From the NCBI GenBank assembly GCA_034401795.1, contig CM067366.1, forward strand, positions 78,421,470 to 78,485,469: a stretch of DNA of 64,000 nt, read 5' to 3'. The position numbers and the translations under genes are program-made. Below the pieces are notes generated by a model that saw nothing but the letters and a program-made list of their open reading frames with translations, searched no databases and was not told the origin of the DNA. How positions within the stretch are numbered: the first letter of the stretch is position 1; every line of letters starts with the position of its first letter. Positions 31,588 through 43,291 of this stretch are shown here, piece after piece. Origin of the DNA: Chaetoderma sp. LZ-2023a (taxonomy: Eukaryota; Mollusca; Caudofoveata; Chaetodermatida; Chaetodermatidae).

Positions 31588-31905
31588 AATACAGGACCCC
31601 GATCTGTACCGACAGATAACCTTTTCAACAAAGTTAAGTGGCCAGGATAAAACCAATACCGTGAACCTAGTTTTCTCCATCGAAAATGATATAGTAGAAA
31701 ACATTCTGACTGAAGACCCAGTGGGAAACAGCCACGACATCGTGATCTGTTTCATTTAGCTATCATATCTATGTCACCTATTAAATGATATCTTTACTGG
31801 AAACAGTGACAAACTATCAAATCAAATATTTTTGCTCGACAAAAAGGCCAAAATCTGCCTCAACCGTTATAATGATGACGATCTTGTTGACCATATGTAC
31901 AAATG
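31588..31905 (+). pseudogene. LINE endonuclease C-terminal scrap
   Basis: The plus strand reads DPDLYRQITFSTKLSGQDKT, NTVNLVFSIEND, then NILTEDPVGNSHDIVICF, which resembles the 'T.PTR......LDLVF' and 'GxSDH' end of a LINE endonuclease, with the last two catalytic residues transposed (His-Asp). Sequence continues LLDKKAKICLNRYNDDDLVD before losing the pattern. It is a short decayed fragment. Confidence 0.55.
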
Positions 31906-32209
31906 TTAGGGTATTAGCCTGATAAGTCAGGTTCTACCAATACATGCGGCTAATAATATGGGATATATAGAAATATTTTCACATTACTATAATAAATATT
32001 TGGTGGTAGAATTATTACAATATTTCGCACAGCACGAGAACATAGTGAGTGCTACATGGCCGTACGTTCGAAAACTGGCTACAAGGCATGTAGAGATATT
32101 CTGGTACCGAATATAGTACATTATTGGAATTTGACAATGGTGTGCCACTACTAAATTGCACATGACGAAATTACTGTATAGTAAACATTTTTTAAACCTT
32201 TGATACTTT

Positions 32210-33245
32210 ATTAGCGTATTCATATACGTATCTAACCATATGGGTGAACTTCTTGGGTCGAACCTATTGCAAACAGTGCGGTACAGAAAATCGTTGATCT
32301 GACAGAATTTGCGCCAATTTTCGGTATGGAATTGTGTACTATGAAATTACGTTCCTGTAGAATTTTTTTTTAAATTCGGAATACAACTAGCATATTTCCT
32401 ATAAGTATTTGTGGGTGAAATTCTAGGGGTGAATGTATTGCAATGAAAACAATGAATTATCCTAAGTTTGAGCTTATTTACGTTATGAAATTTTTCAATC
32501 TCACTACATCGTAAGATTATGCCTATACCTATCTAAACATATGGGTGATATTCTGGGCCAAACCCATTATGAGCGATATGTCAGGACATATCGACACCTA
32601 TCTGAATGTGGTGAACGTGAACCAACCATATTACAATGGGGCCATATGGCGAATATGTAACTACATATTACCAAATTACTTGATGGTAGAATCGTGCAAA
32701 AGCAGTAGTACATATTCAGTTATATACAGCTATATGTAAAAAATGATTACAAACCGAGAACTGAGATTCTAATACTGAATATAGTAAATTGTTGGCATTT
32801 GACAACTGTCCGTGGCTACTAAATTGAATATTACGAAATTACTACGTGGTAGAAATCTCAAGATTCATTAGCGTATTCATATCCCTATCTAACCATATGG
32901 GTGAAATTATGTAGCCACACATATTGCAGACGGTAGGGTATTGAAAACCACAGATCTGCCAACATTTGAACAAATTTATGTGATGAAATCGCATAACTAG
33001 CATATTCAAACTCCTATACGTCTTTGTGAGCGAAGTTCTGGAACCGACCATATTACGGAAAGTAGGGCACCGAAAACTATGAATACACCATCATTTAAGC
33101 TAAATTTTGCGTATTAAAATTACTTCATCTAGAATTTGTTAGATTCGGAATATAACTAGCATATTAAAGCTCAAGTCTATGTGGGGTAAATTATGGGGCT
33201 GAACATACTACAGACAATAGGGCACTGAAAACTGTGGTGGTTTAT
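32210..33245. repeat. Degenerate satellite-like tandem repeat
   Basis: The motif 'catatgggtgaaatt' or its variants and 'tagcatattcaaac', 'attgcagac.gtaggg' recur at about 32,238, 32,410, 32,541, 32,896, 33,020 and 33,180, giving an irregular period of about 130-175 bp. No coding potential. Confidence 0.55.
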
Positions 33246-34410
33246 TAATACAATGAACCTTTCCAGTTTAGCTATGCCCTGCCCATCTTTAGCTAAACTC
33301 CACCCATACCACTCTCGAGTTGGGATCGGTGGATTTCTGAACTAATAGACGATAAATTTCAAGAAAACTATACAGGTAAGCCATGGAATATTTTGACACT
33401 AAATTGACTGGGCCAGTCAAATTACTTTCAAAATATTCAACAGCATTTGTATTAAATAACAAAAACATACAATTCGTACAACGTGTCAGATTATTAAGCA
33501 TTTAAGATGGACTAAATCGAGTCAGTCATGACGTCATTATTATGGCGTTGTCCTATGCGTCACTTAATTAATTACGACGTCATATGACGTAATATGATGG
33601 CTAGACAACCTGAAAAGGCCCATTAGCAAGTGGTATTAATTACCCTCGCTCCATCAGAGGATGAGTGTATTGTATTCGGGTCTATGTGCGTTCGGGATGG
33701 CAAGGGTCTACAATCTATGATTGGCCTTGTTAAAATATGTGATCTATAAATACGGGTGCTCTCTTAATACAAGTGGTCCATATTGTGTTATCCGTGTCGC
33801 ATTTGATGTGTGTTGCTCTTGCTGAAGTCTTGTCTTCTTGACAAGTTTCCATGGGATACGTCCACATGTCTCTAAGGTTATCCAGTTGGCACACGCAGTC
33901 TCATTTGTGTAAACACAAACTAGAGTAGAATGTCTGTGTGGGTGGGGTCAACAGAGTGATAAACAAGAATTGTGTTGTAGCTTGGTTTTTATCTTTCATG
34001 TTTGTGTTTACGTACATGTATTGTGGATGCAGCAGTGTCATGTGCCATTGTGGACCAGAATGAGATGAGAAAATCAATCGTTGTTTGGTTAGCTGTTTAA
34101 AGTCTGTTTAAAGGTAAATAGCTGATTGGTGATTGCATCTTTTGGATGTGACAGAAGTGTGCAGTGCTGAGATACGTGGTCGTTCAAGGGAAGTAATCCC
34201 CCTAAGTATATGCTGTCCTTGAGCAATTACTTCCCCTGATGCACTCTGCATTGCTCTGGCTGGTGAGTACCGTGATGTGAGGTGAGCAAGTGATGAAAGA
34301 GATAAAGAAGCGAGGAAAATATATGGATCAGTGATGGAGATGGAATGTATGATGGTGGACCCGACTGAACACAACAACACCCCGCCTCCATCCCCCACCC
34401 CGGCCCCCAC
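33246..34410. other. No gene seen; possible promoter-like spot
   Basis: Contains a fragment of the 'tcaaaatattcaacag' MITE at about 33,425. 'tgatctataaatacgggtgc' at 33,742 looks like a TATA element but I see no transcript to attach to it. 'aagggaagtaat' and 'attacttccc' near 34,177 and 34,230 can pair. Confidence 0.35.
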
Positions 34411-34414
34411 CACC

Positions 34415-34905
34415 CACCAGGGTGGCCTTCTGGGAAAAAACCCAAACTCAACAAGAAGTTTTTATCCAAAAAATGTTCAAACCTGCACCAGGGGCAGACA
34501 ACCAACTAGACAGTTTTAGCAGAGCAATCAAATACGGATTTGCCAAACATATCCATATGAGAAACACAAATGGGAGCATGAAAATGACAGAAATCTCTGC
34601 CATAAAAAATCTCATGAAACAAACTGATGTGGTAATCCGAGGCAGATAAAGGGCAAGCTACTGTGATACAAAACATGACCGATTACATCAGTGAAGCCAC
34701 CAGACAGTTATCTGACCGGAAATTCTATCTACAGCTAACAGAAGACCTGTAGGACACGAAACACTGGACCAAATAGTGGAAAATAGCTAATGGTCTTATA
34801 CCAAAAACACCAAAATAGCAAGCCTTTACCTATTACCAACAAGAGCCATCAGAAGACGGCATACCAACACACCACCCCCGCACCATAAATTCAGACTCTA
34901 TTGTC
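34415..34905 (+). pseudogene. Penelope-like element fragment, N-terminal region
   Basis: The first frame ends with ISAIKNLMKQTDVVIRGR; after a frame change it reads ADKGQATVIQNMTDYISEAT and RQLSDRKFYLQLTEDL. Penelope-like polyproteins have such an Arg-x-Ala-Asp-Lys-Gly, Tyr and Arg-Gln-Leu-Ser pattern before the reverse transcriptase. The fragment ends at a large palindrome. Reverse transcriptase and GIY-YIG scraps of a Penelope-like element occur at 57.2-58.0 kb. Confidence 0.68.
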
Positions 34906-36045
34906 TTAGCTGGTGAGCAATTGTCTGTATAAAACCAGTATCGTAATGCTAATGCTGGTCATTCTTTTGCTGGCTTCCAAGGTGAACACATAGTAAGCAT
35001 AGCATAGTACAATACTAGTTCTATATTTCCTATGGTGAAAACAAAAACAAATATATCTATAACAAGATTACTGAATGCTGTTGCAGCCTATAGCACCAAC
35101 AGCTGGCCGTCAAATTTTTGTCAAAATAATCAGCTGATAATATAATTGTCACTAGGCAGTTTTCATAACAATTTGGCGGAAAATCGTTGATGAAACAACT
35201 TTCAATCAAATTGTTCTCAAAATAATCAGCAGGGCAGTCAGTGTTAAGACCCGCTGAAGATATTTCGAGCAAATTTATTGCGTTGTCAAATTTCTCTCAG
35301 AAAAATCAGTGGGCTTTCCTTTTTGTTAGCTAACAAATGCATACGCAATAAGTTAAGCCTATGTGATATACGGAATCGAGACCAAGTCTCAGATATGCTC
35401 AAAAATTCTATTCATTTCATCGTGAATCAGGAGGTAAGCGTATATTATTCTATTCATGGTAGGCATGTCAGAGGCGATCGTGCACATGCTGGTGGACTGC
35501 TTGATTTTGTGAACATATTTCACACTGGAAATCTGGAATACGCATACGATAAAGGCCTAACTATTTGTGTATGCAATTGCTCGCAAACAAAACAGTTAGT
35601 CCGCTGATAATTCTGAGAAAAATTTGACAAAGCTGTTGCTGCCATAGTAAGAAATGATTGTCAATAAAGTTGCGCGAAATATCTTCAGCAAGTCTTGAAT
35701 ACACTGCTGATTATTTTGAAAACAATTTGATTGAAAGTTGTTGCTTCAACGATTTTCAGCCAAATTGTTATCAAATCTTTATCTAGTGACAATCGTATTA
35801 TCAGCTGATTATATTGACAATAGTTTGACAGAAGGTTGTTGCTGCTATAGGCAGCAACAGTTTTCAGTAAACTTGTTATAAACATATTTGTTGTCACTTG
35901 CACCATAGGGAATATACACAACTGGTCTTGAACTGCTATGCACATCTATGCGCTTACCTTGGAAGCCAGCAGAGGAATGACTAGCATTAGCGCTACGAGA
36001 ATGGTTTTATAAGAACAATTGCATACCGGGGAAGACAAAATAGTC
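34898..36045. repeat. Large imperfect palindrome, arms about 380 bp
   Basis: The left arm (34,898-35,285) and right arm (35,645-36,045) are inverted copies. Shared blocks include 'tataaaacca', 'gctggcttccaaggt', 'caaataatcagc'-type segments and 'gttgttgct'. The 360-bp spacer has no evident gene. It could be a foldback transposon or MITE. Confidence 0.78.
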
Positions 36046-36359
36046 ATAAATTTAGCTAGGATATGTATCTTTAAGAATAGATGAGAACTTTAAAGAAAGA
36101 TAGATTTTTAAGTCCGGGTTCAATTCCGTTCAACTATTATGCTCGGACAAGAGAATTTTGGTGAATTTTAAGTTTTTCAAGGGAGATAATTCAGGAAAAT
36201 ACGGATGAATTTCTTCAAAATGGTATCATAGCACTGTTCTTCAAGTAATATATTCAGTGACAAATGAATTAAGAACATAGGTTCAAAATTCTTCATGATC
36301 TGGTACGAACATGACAATTTTGATGAATTCTAAGTATTTCAGGGGAGATAACGACCACA

Positions 36360-36490
36360 GAACCCCTTAGGGTTGGTCTGTTGTTTTATTAACCACCTAA
36401 ACATACTTATCGTGCAATCACTACTTGTTAAATAAATCTACTTACATTTAGCACCAAAAAGAAAATTCTAATCTTGCATTTAATGCCTTC
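36360..36490. repeat. Solo end fragment of a DIRS copy C-type element
   Basis: 'gggttggtctgttgttttat' and 'caatcactacttgttaaata' match the end of the element at 48.9 kb. It is detached from any element body. Confidence 0.75.
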
Positions 36491-36519
36491 TAATACAAGA
36501 ACCACAACTCTCTACTCTA

Positions 36520-37705
36520 CTCCAGGTTTCTGGATGGAATAGACTCCCTTAATGGCAATCAAACAGAGACTTCTGGAATCGTAGCTAAACTGTATGAGTT
36601 GTGTTGACATCTTGAAATGATTGTCAGAAATGGACGGACTGACAGACTGACACACATACATTCTATACAGACGCATGGATGTACAGACATATGGATAGCA
36701 CAGGCACATCTTCAAGTGGTAATGAGAACCCGTACCAAGTTTCAAAAGAACCACAGCTAAATTGTAGTTGTGTTGACAAGAAATGATTGGTACTGCAGTT
36801 TATGTATCGGCTTAAAGGTATTTAAGAGGGCATAACTCTGTAATGAATAATTTTCCGCCCGCAAGAAAAGCACATGCACATCTTCAGATGGTAATGACTA
36901 GATTTATCATGTTTCAAAAGAATTGTAACTAAACTGTAGGAGTTGCGCTGACAAGGATGGCCTGACAGACGAACATACATTTGGGACAGACAGCGGATAG
37001 CTCATGCACATCTTCGAAAGAGTCGCAGCTAAACTGTAGGAGGAGTTGCGTTGACAAGAAATGATTGACAATGCAGTTTATGTATCAGCTTTAAGAGATT
37101 TAAAGGGTGATAACTCTGTAATGAATGATTTTTTGGCCGCGAAAAAAGCACATCCACATCTGAACATGATACTGATAGTGGACAAAATTTTAAGTTAATC
37201 CATTGAGACGTCTAGGAGGAATTGCGTTGACAAGAAATGCTTGTCAGAGATGGATGGACCGACAGACAGACATACATACATTTTGGACAGACGGATGGAT
37301 GTACAGGTAAACGGATAGCACATGCACATCTTCATGTGGTAATGATAAAACATACCACGTTTCAAAAGAATTGCAGCAAAACTGTAGGAGGAATTGCATT
37401 GACAAAAAATGATTGGCAATGCAGTTTATGTATCTGCTTTAAGATATTTAAAGGGAGATAATTCTGTAATGAACAATTTTTTGGGCGCGATAAAAGCACA
37501 TGCACATGATACTGATAATGTGGACGAAATTTTAAGTTGATTCATTGAAACCTCTAGGAGTTGCGTTGACAAGACGGGGACAGACAGACGGACGGACATG
37601 CTGATCGCTATATTTCGCCGTCTGCCAGACTGGGGGGGGGGGGGGATATAATTTCAGACCCGGGGAGGGTGGGTGGGGGGGGGGTGGGGGGGGGGGGGTG
37701 GAGGA
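36520..37705 (-). repeat. Dispersed repeat, inverse of 21.8-22.5 kb, four tandem units
   Basis: Units of about 290 bp share 'gcacatgcacatcttca', 'ggaggaattgc.ttgacaa', 'ctgcagttta' and 'agggagataa'. It reads as the inverse of 21,836-22,500, with the terminal 'gacagacagacggacggaca' followed by G homopolymers at 37,632-37,700. No coding capacity; probably a non-autonomous element. Confidence 0.72.
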
Positions 37706-37784
37706 GATACAAATTCATAAAGCCAAAACATCCATTGAACTAATAAGTAGTTTCGCAAATGGAAATCTTACGTAAAAGACACCA

Positions 37785-38075
37785 CAGTTTTGTAAGACAA
37801 CACAAATACTAAGCCACTCAATTCACTGTTTGCTATAAGTCACCTGACTTAAATATCTCAGAAAATTTTAACCTATTCATTCCCATGGTGTGTGGGTTCC
37901 CTTGTAAACAAGGTTAGCAGAGATACATCCCTCCATTGGGTAGTATTGATAGTATCTCTTTAACTCTAAAGCAGTCATTTCTCTAGGGAACCGGTTCCTC
38001 TATTCCTATAGAGAACATAAACGAGTCCGGGAGCATGCGCACTTATGCTACTATGCATGCGACCGAGTCCAAGAA
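37785..38075. repeat. Inverted terminal repeat of a DIRS element (family B, left end)
   Basis: 'actaagccactcaattcact' and on through 'cgcacttatgctactatgca' are the inverse of 56,888-57,170. Its outermost bases also pair with the first half of the internal complementary region at 56,700-56,752, so it is a true left end, not a random piece. Confidence 0.85.
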
Positions 38076-38269
38076 TCACAGAAGTCACAGAACTTGCAGT
38101 CTTTGTTGTACAAGTCATGTACTTTATGTAAAATGGTTATGATTTACGTGGATATGAAACAGAAGGAGTTTTTGTGACTACAAAGGAAATGGCGTCGTCA
38201 ATCAGCTTCGCGGTACAATCAATCAAGGTGAAGTCAAAATCTCTGATCATATTTTAGCCACAGAGGCTC

Positions 38270-38515
38270 GTTCCTACATAAGGTATACTATATACCAGTT
38301 TGGAACATCTCCTACGTAAAGTATCCTAAATGCCATATGTAACATACCGGTTTGGAAGTTCTTGGATCAATTAAGAGTTCTGATTAGATACGTATTTCCG
38401 AGCGTCATTCTTTTCTACATAAGGTATACTACATACCGGTTTGGATCGAATCCTTCATAAGGTATCCTACATAACTATGTAATATACCGGTTGGGAAGTT
38501 AGTGGATCTATTAAG
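38270..38515. repeat. Two-copy tandem repeat of about 140 bp
   Basis: 'cctacataaggtatact' and 'taccggtttggaag' with 'ggatcaattaaga' recur at 38,272 and 38,413. Function unknown. Confidence 0.75.
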
Positions 38516-38519
38516 AATG

Positions 38520-39879
38520 TGACAGTGGTGCAAACAGGCGTGGTGGACCCGATGAACACCACAAGGATACACCACGATCATCCGTTACTAACCAACTAAC
38601 ATGAAACTCGCAATTGCTTCATGATGATCAGTCATGTCAGTCGTATTACAATAAAGACAAGACCATCATATTAATTCGCGATTCGGTCTTCGCTTTAAAT
38701 TGGTGTCGTCTTTGCAGGCTAATTTAACATTACTAGCAATGGGCCCGTGAAACCTTTTTACCTTTTATTTAATATCTTGCAAAAATTACTCGAGATTTTA
38801 TGTTTTCTAATACCGAGCGGGGTTATTCGATACAAGTCTTTTTTATGGCCTTAGTTTCATGAAAAATGTAAACATTGCGTTGCTATGGGATATCCTCTTT
38901 GGTGTGTCGTAAATTGGCAAATGTCGGACGATCTCGGAATGCCCGGATGTTCAAAATTACGATACTGATTTGAATCCTCGTAATCACATAACCCTCTTTT
39001 GTTAAATAGGCTACTAAGCCTGTGTCAGATTATCGGCAAAAATAATAATGGATATAGCAAGATGGAAAATACCCGCGCGCTTTGCGACGCTATTGAAAAC
39101 AGCGCCATCATACGGCTACGACGTGACTTTGACGTTATACCAGGGGCATTAACTCGTAACGCGAATAACCGGGTAACGCAAATCCCCCTTGACGCGGGAA
39201 ACAAAGCGAAACAGGCGAAATAAATAAATAAATAAATAATTAGCCAAACAAGTAAACAAACAAATCTGTAAATAAACAAATAGATATGGCGCGCTGTAAT
39301 GAATTTAAAGGTGGAAAATCAAAAGATATAAAAAATGTAGCCTGATCATAGTTGAGGGGACTCAGGCTCTGCGATCGGATGCACAAATTAAAATGGGAAG
39401 AATGAAAATTGTGTTTTTTAGTTCCCGAAAGATAGGGAAAGGTTAGAAATTCATGCTATAGTCCTACTATTTGCTACACCACGCCTATGCGTGCCTATAA
39501 TTAGCACCAAATATATATATAGGGGGAGTGGGACTGGTTGTAATGGGGTTGTACATCATCAAATATCATGAACATTAGCTTACGCATTGCGAATATAATT
39601 GGTGTAGGCAAGAAGAGAATATCTGATTGTCAAGAAAAATGGGGTACTGCAATTTTTGAATGACACTTCTAAGCACAGCATGCGTACGTACGAATGGAGA
39701 GGGCACATGGACGCACACACGCATACGCGCGCATCCATTAAGTCAATGCTAATACAGGAACTTATTTTGAGCGCCTGTTTTGCACTATAGAAAATAATAT
39801 CAGGGCCGGCGTGCGCGCCACAGCAGCACGGCACTTTTTGAACTAGCAAAAACACATTTTTTAAATAGTTATATATCGC
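38520..39879. other. No gene seen
   Basis: Intergenic-type sequence with an (AAAT)n run at 39,220-39,240. Nothing coding is recognised. Confidence 0.5.
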
Positions 39880-40379
39880 NNNNNNNNNNNNNNNNNNNNN
39901 NNNNNNNNNNNNNNNNNNNNNNNNNNNNNNNNNNNNNNNNNNNNNNNNNNNNNNNNNNNNNNNNNNNNNNNNNNNNNNNNNNNNNNNNNNNNNNNNNNNN
40001 NNNNNNNNNNNNNNNNNNNNNNNNNNNNNNNNNNNNNNNNNNNNNNNNNNNNNNNNNNNNNNNNNNNNNNNNNNNNNNNNNNNNNNNNNNNNNNNNNNNN
40101 NNNNNNNNNNNNNNNNNNNNNNNNNNNNNNNNNNNNNNNNNNNNNNNNNNNNNNNNNNNNNNNNNNNNNNNNNNNNNNNNNNNNNNNNNNNNNNNNNNNN
40201 NNNNNNNNNNNNNNNNNNNNNNNNNNNNNNNNNNNNNNNNNNNNNNNNNNNNNNNNNNNNNNNNNNNNNNNNNNNNNNNNNNNNNNNNNNNNNNNNNNNN
40301 NNNNNNNNNNNNNNNNNNNNNNNNNNNNNNNNNNNNNNNNNNNNNNNNNNNNNNNNNNNNNNNNNNNNNNNNNNNNNNN
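39880..40379. other. Assembly gap, 500 N
   Basis: Exactly 500 undetermined bases, a round size that marks a placeholder gap of unknown true length. Confidence 0.99.
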
Positions 40380-40647
40380 CGCATGACACGTGTGTTGAAT
40401 GATAAAACGTGGCGCTGCTATAGTCGAGGTAGGTGTGGGTGGGGTGGTATATGTGGGGTGGAGAGTGGGGCTAGGGGGTGGGGGTGGCAAACGGTCTCTG
40501 TCAAGCCCTTCTAAAATAGGACACTTAATTTTTTATATAATGTGTACTTTTGGCACCAGTTATAATTCTAACTGCCAGAAGCATTGTTAGCGACGTATAT
40601 AGCTTCAGTCCGAGTTTAAACTTTACTGGCCAAGTTTGAGTAATTTC

Positions 40648-40707
40648 AGCAGCAGCAGATGCAGTACCACTAGCATCAGCGAGCAGCAGCAGCAGCAGCG
40701 GTAGAGA

Positions 40708-40751
<44 letters not shown>
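40648..40751. repeat. (AGC)n and (AGT)n microsatellite
   Basis: Interrupted AGC repeats at 40,648-40,700 pass into an uninterrupted AGT run to 40,750. Confidence 0.95.
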
Positions 40752-42790
40752 TTCACCATTTTTCTGAACAGTTCTCAATTTTTATCAGCTCATCTCTAAC
40801 ACGGGCAACTTCTAGTTAATAAATATGTGTGCGTTGTTATAGTATCATCAACATTGTATAGGGAGGATCGGCATAAAATGGTTCTCTATGTACGTGTATA
40901 GGTGAGTGAGTGATAGCCGCGGCGCGCGTGCGTATGTGCGTGCGTGCGTGCGCTGGCTCATGCCCGCGTGTGCGCGTTTACGCGAGTAAATGCGAGACTC
41001 AAATTTGTGGGAGCGCTGAAGGGACAAGTCCGGGTTGAATACTTGCCACAGTAAAATCTAAATTGATCAGGAGGTTTAACCAATAGTGGGATCAAGGAGG
41101 TCGGTTTTCACGGTGCGCTCCCCCTCCCCCCCCCCCTCCCCCACCCCACCACCAACGCATTTGTAAACATTCTATTCTAAGGCCATCGCCTGCATTTCAG
41201 GATATAGATATCGACATAGCCTACTGTTGCCTGCAAATTTACCCCGTTTTGCGCAGTTTCTGCTGCAAAATAGTTGACTAAATTGAGAAAATCTGTATGT
41301 CAGCAGGCTACGACCATATAACGTGGAGTCGATGACACGCCATTGCAAAAACCCACGCATTCATTAACCTTTTAGCCTGACAATTGTACCCCTCCCATAA
41401 GGGCGGAGTCCAATATAACAGTGATTTCATGAACTGGAATCATGTATGGGTAACTCAACTATAACAAATTTGGTTGAATTCCACCAAACCTTTGCGGATG
41501 AAATAGCTGGACGGGCCGAACTTAAGGTCGTGCAACAAGTGCATTCGCACACGACCTCAAATTTTCAGCCCCACCCCCTCCCAAAGTGACACACAAATCG
41601 TTTTTGTATTTCTTTGCCCCTCTGTAACTTCAAGTTACACACATAGATGACATAACTATAAGACCGGTGTGGCCGAATCCCACAGCCCTCTGACCGCATA
41701 ACACCACCCCCCCCCCCCCCCCCTCCGCCAAACCCCAAGCGGTTTTACGTTTGAAACACAACCGGAACTTTAGATATTTCTCTGGGGGCCCAGAACAAGA
41801 ATTTTCAAAAACTTTGTACAGGGCTCCCTCTAAGTTCGGTCCTGTGAGAAATATCTTTGCTTTACAAATACACAGATAATACTTAATTTTACGGAGCAAT
41901 CAAATCTGTAAGAAAGTTTGCGAATCGAAGATGAAATTGAATAAGCTTAACCTACCATTTTTATTTATGTACGTACATGGTATCTTGGAAATTAGCCAAC
42001 GATCATCATGAGACTTGTAATGGCATAAAGCTGAGTATGTCAGCTAAATGCACAACTATGTTTCATTTTTCTCTATCATAATGATTAATGGATTAAGTAT
42101 TGGATTTGCCCTAATTTGTGCAAATTTTAAAACAGTGTGTCACTATGAGATATGACCGTATAGGATATAAGCCCTACCATTCCACAGAGGCATGGGAAAT
42201 TTCGAGCTGATAGCAAATATTTAATAATATGCGCCAGACTAATCATAATCTCTTTGGCCTACGCGATTTCAGAAACTACTCATACTTCTCTAATCAAATA
42301 GGAATTATAACACACATGTGTTCAATAATGAAATGAATTGATCATGGAAATGCAAATTTGATTCTTCACGGTGAAACTCTGAGTAATAATAAAAACACCC
42401 ATTTTTAGTCAATATTTTAGGGAGCCGCCTGAACACCGATTTTTAGTCAAGTGCCTGTAGACCAATAGCTAGACCTATTAAGGCAGTATAGACGGCGGCC
42501 TAGACAATGGTCTAATCGATGTTATTTTAAAGCAAAACGTGTATATCTGGATTAGGTTATAATATTAACATAAATGGCTAAAAACTACAAAATTATTCTT
42601 GATCATATCGCACCTGTTAAATAAGTAAATTTGATGTAAAAAGGCGACAATTGCTTGATCCATTAGCAAAACGTAATTGTTTTTAATTACCTCCTCCCTA
42701 TAACGTCACGTCAAGGACGTAAGAGGGCGCTACGCCGTAAAAGCTGCGCAAAATTGTACGCGCGTTATAACGTAATTCCCATCTTGCTAT
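40752..42790. other. No gene seen; C-rich tracts
   Basis: Contains alternating 'gcgtgcgtgcgtgcg' near 40,930, C runs at about 41,125 and 41,707, and sequence near 41,395-41,510 that recurs inverted near 58,780-58,930. No coding pattern seen. Confidence 0.45.
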
Positions 42791-42794
42791 ATCT

Positions 42795-42965
42795 ATTATC
42801 TTTGTTATCGGGTTCAACGTAATGCGATGTTCAAGAAAAATTGCTTGAACGCCCGATAATTAAACTGGGTAGCCCGCTTCTAATGTTAGCGAGCCAGCCA
42901 GTGGCAAAGTAAATCTCCGTTTGGAGGCGCTGACGAGAAGCGTAGATCGCATTGCCGAATTTCCG
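42795..42965. repeat. Dispersed repeat shared with 63,745-63,870
   Basis: 'ttgcttgaacgcccgataat' and 'gcccgcttctaatgtta.cgag' match 'ttgcttgaatgcccgataat' and 'atcgcttcttgtgtt.gagag' near the right edge of the window, in the same orientation. It lies about 330 bp upstream of the Myb/SANT start codon. Confidence 0.7.
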
Positions 42966-43291
42966 ATTCCAGGATAACTATATCCGAGTACTCGCTCAAG
43001 ATACTTCATTAAAATTTGCTTGAACCTGATCTGGGGCCATGTTCCCGAAGATGTCGTTAATTAGGCCTTGCAGCGATATCATTACCAGGGTTTACGACAC
43101 TGTAACGACAGTTAGACAAAGCTGTCGGTTTCTGTTCGTTAAGGCGTCGTCTAACTTCTGTCGGTGTAAAGGGAATCCCGATGTCGTTGATATGACATCG
43201 AAAAATCTTGTGTGGATTTCACTCTCGCCCGCTCGTGTTTTATCTGTATAATTCATGGACTGCCTGTATAAATCGGGAAGTTATTTTCGCT

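Noticed and set aside
33735..33780. Promoter with TATA box
   Set aside because: 'ctataaatacgg' is suggestive but there is no downstream gene beyond a decayed Penelope-like fragment 650 bp away.
36105..36145. tRNA-like B box (gggttcaattcc)
   Set aside because: No matching acceptor stem, A box or cloverleaf can be drawn around it.
39580..40490. Long open frames across the N block
   Set aside because: Unknown bases cannot create stops; there is no sequence evidence for a protein.
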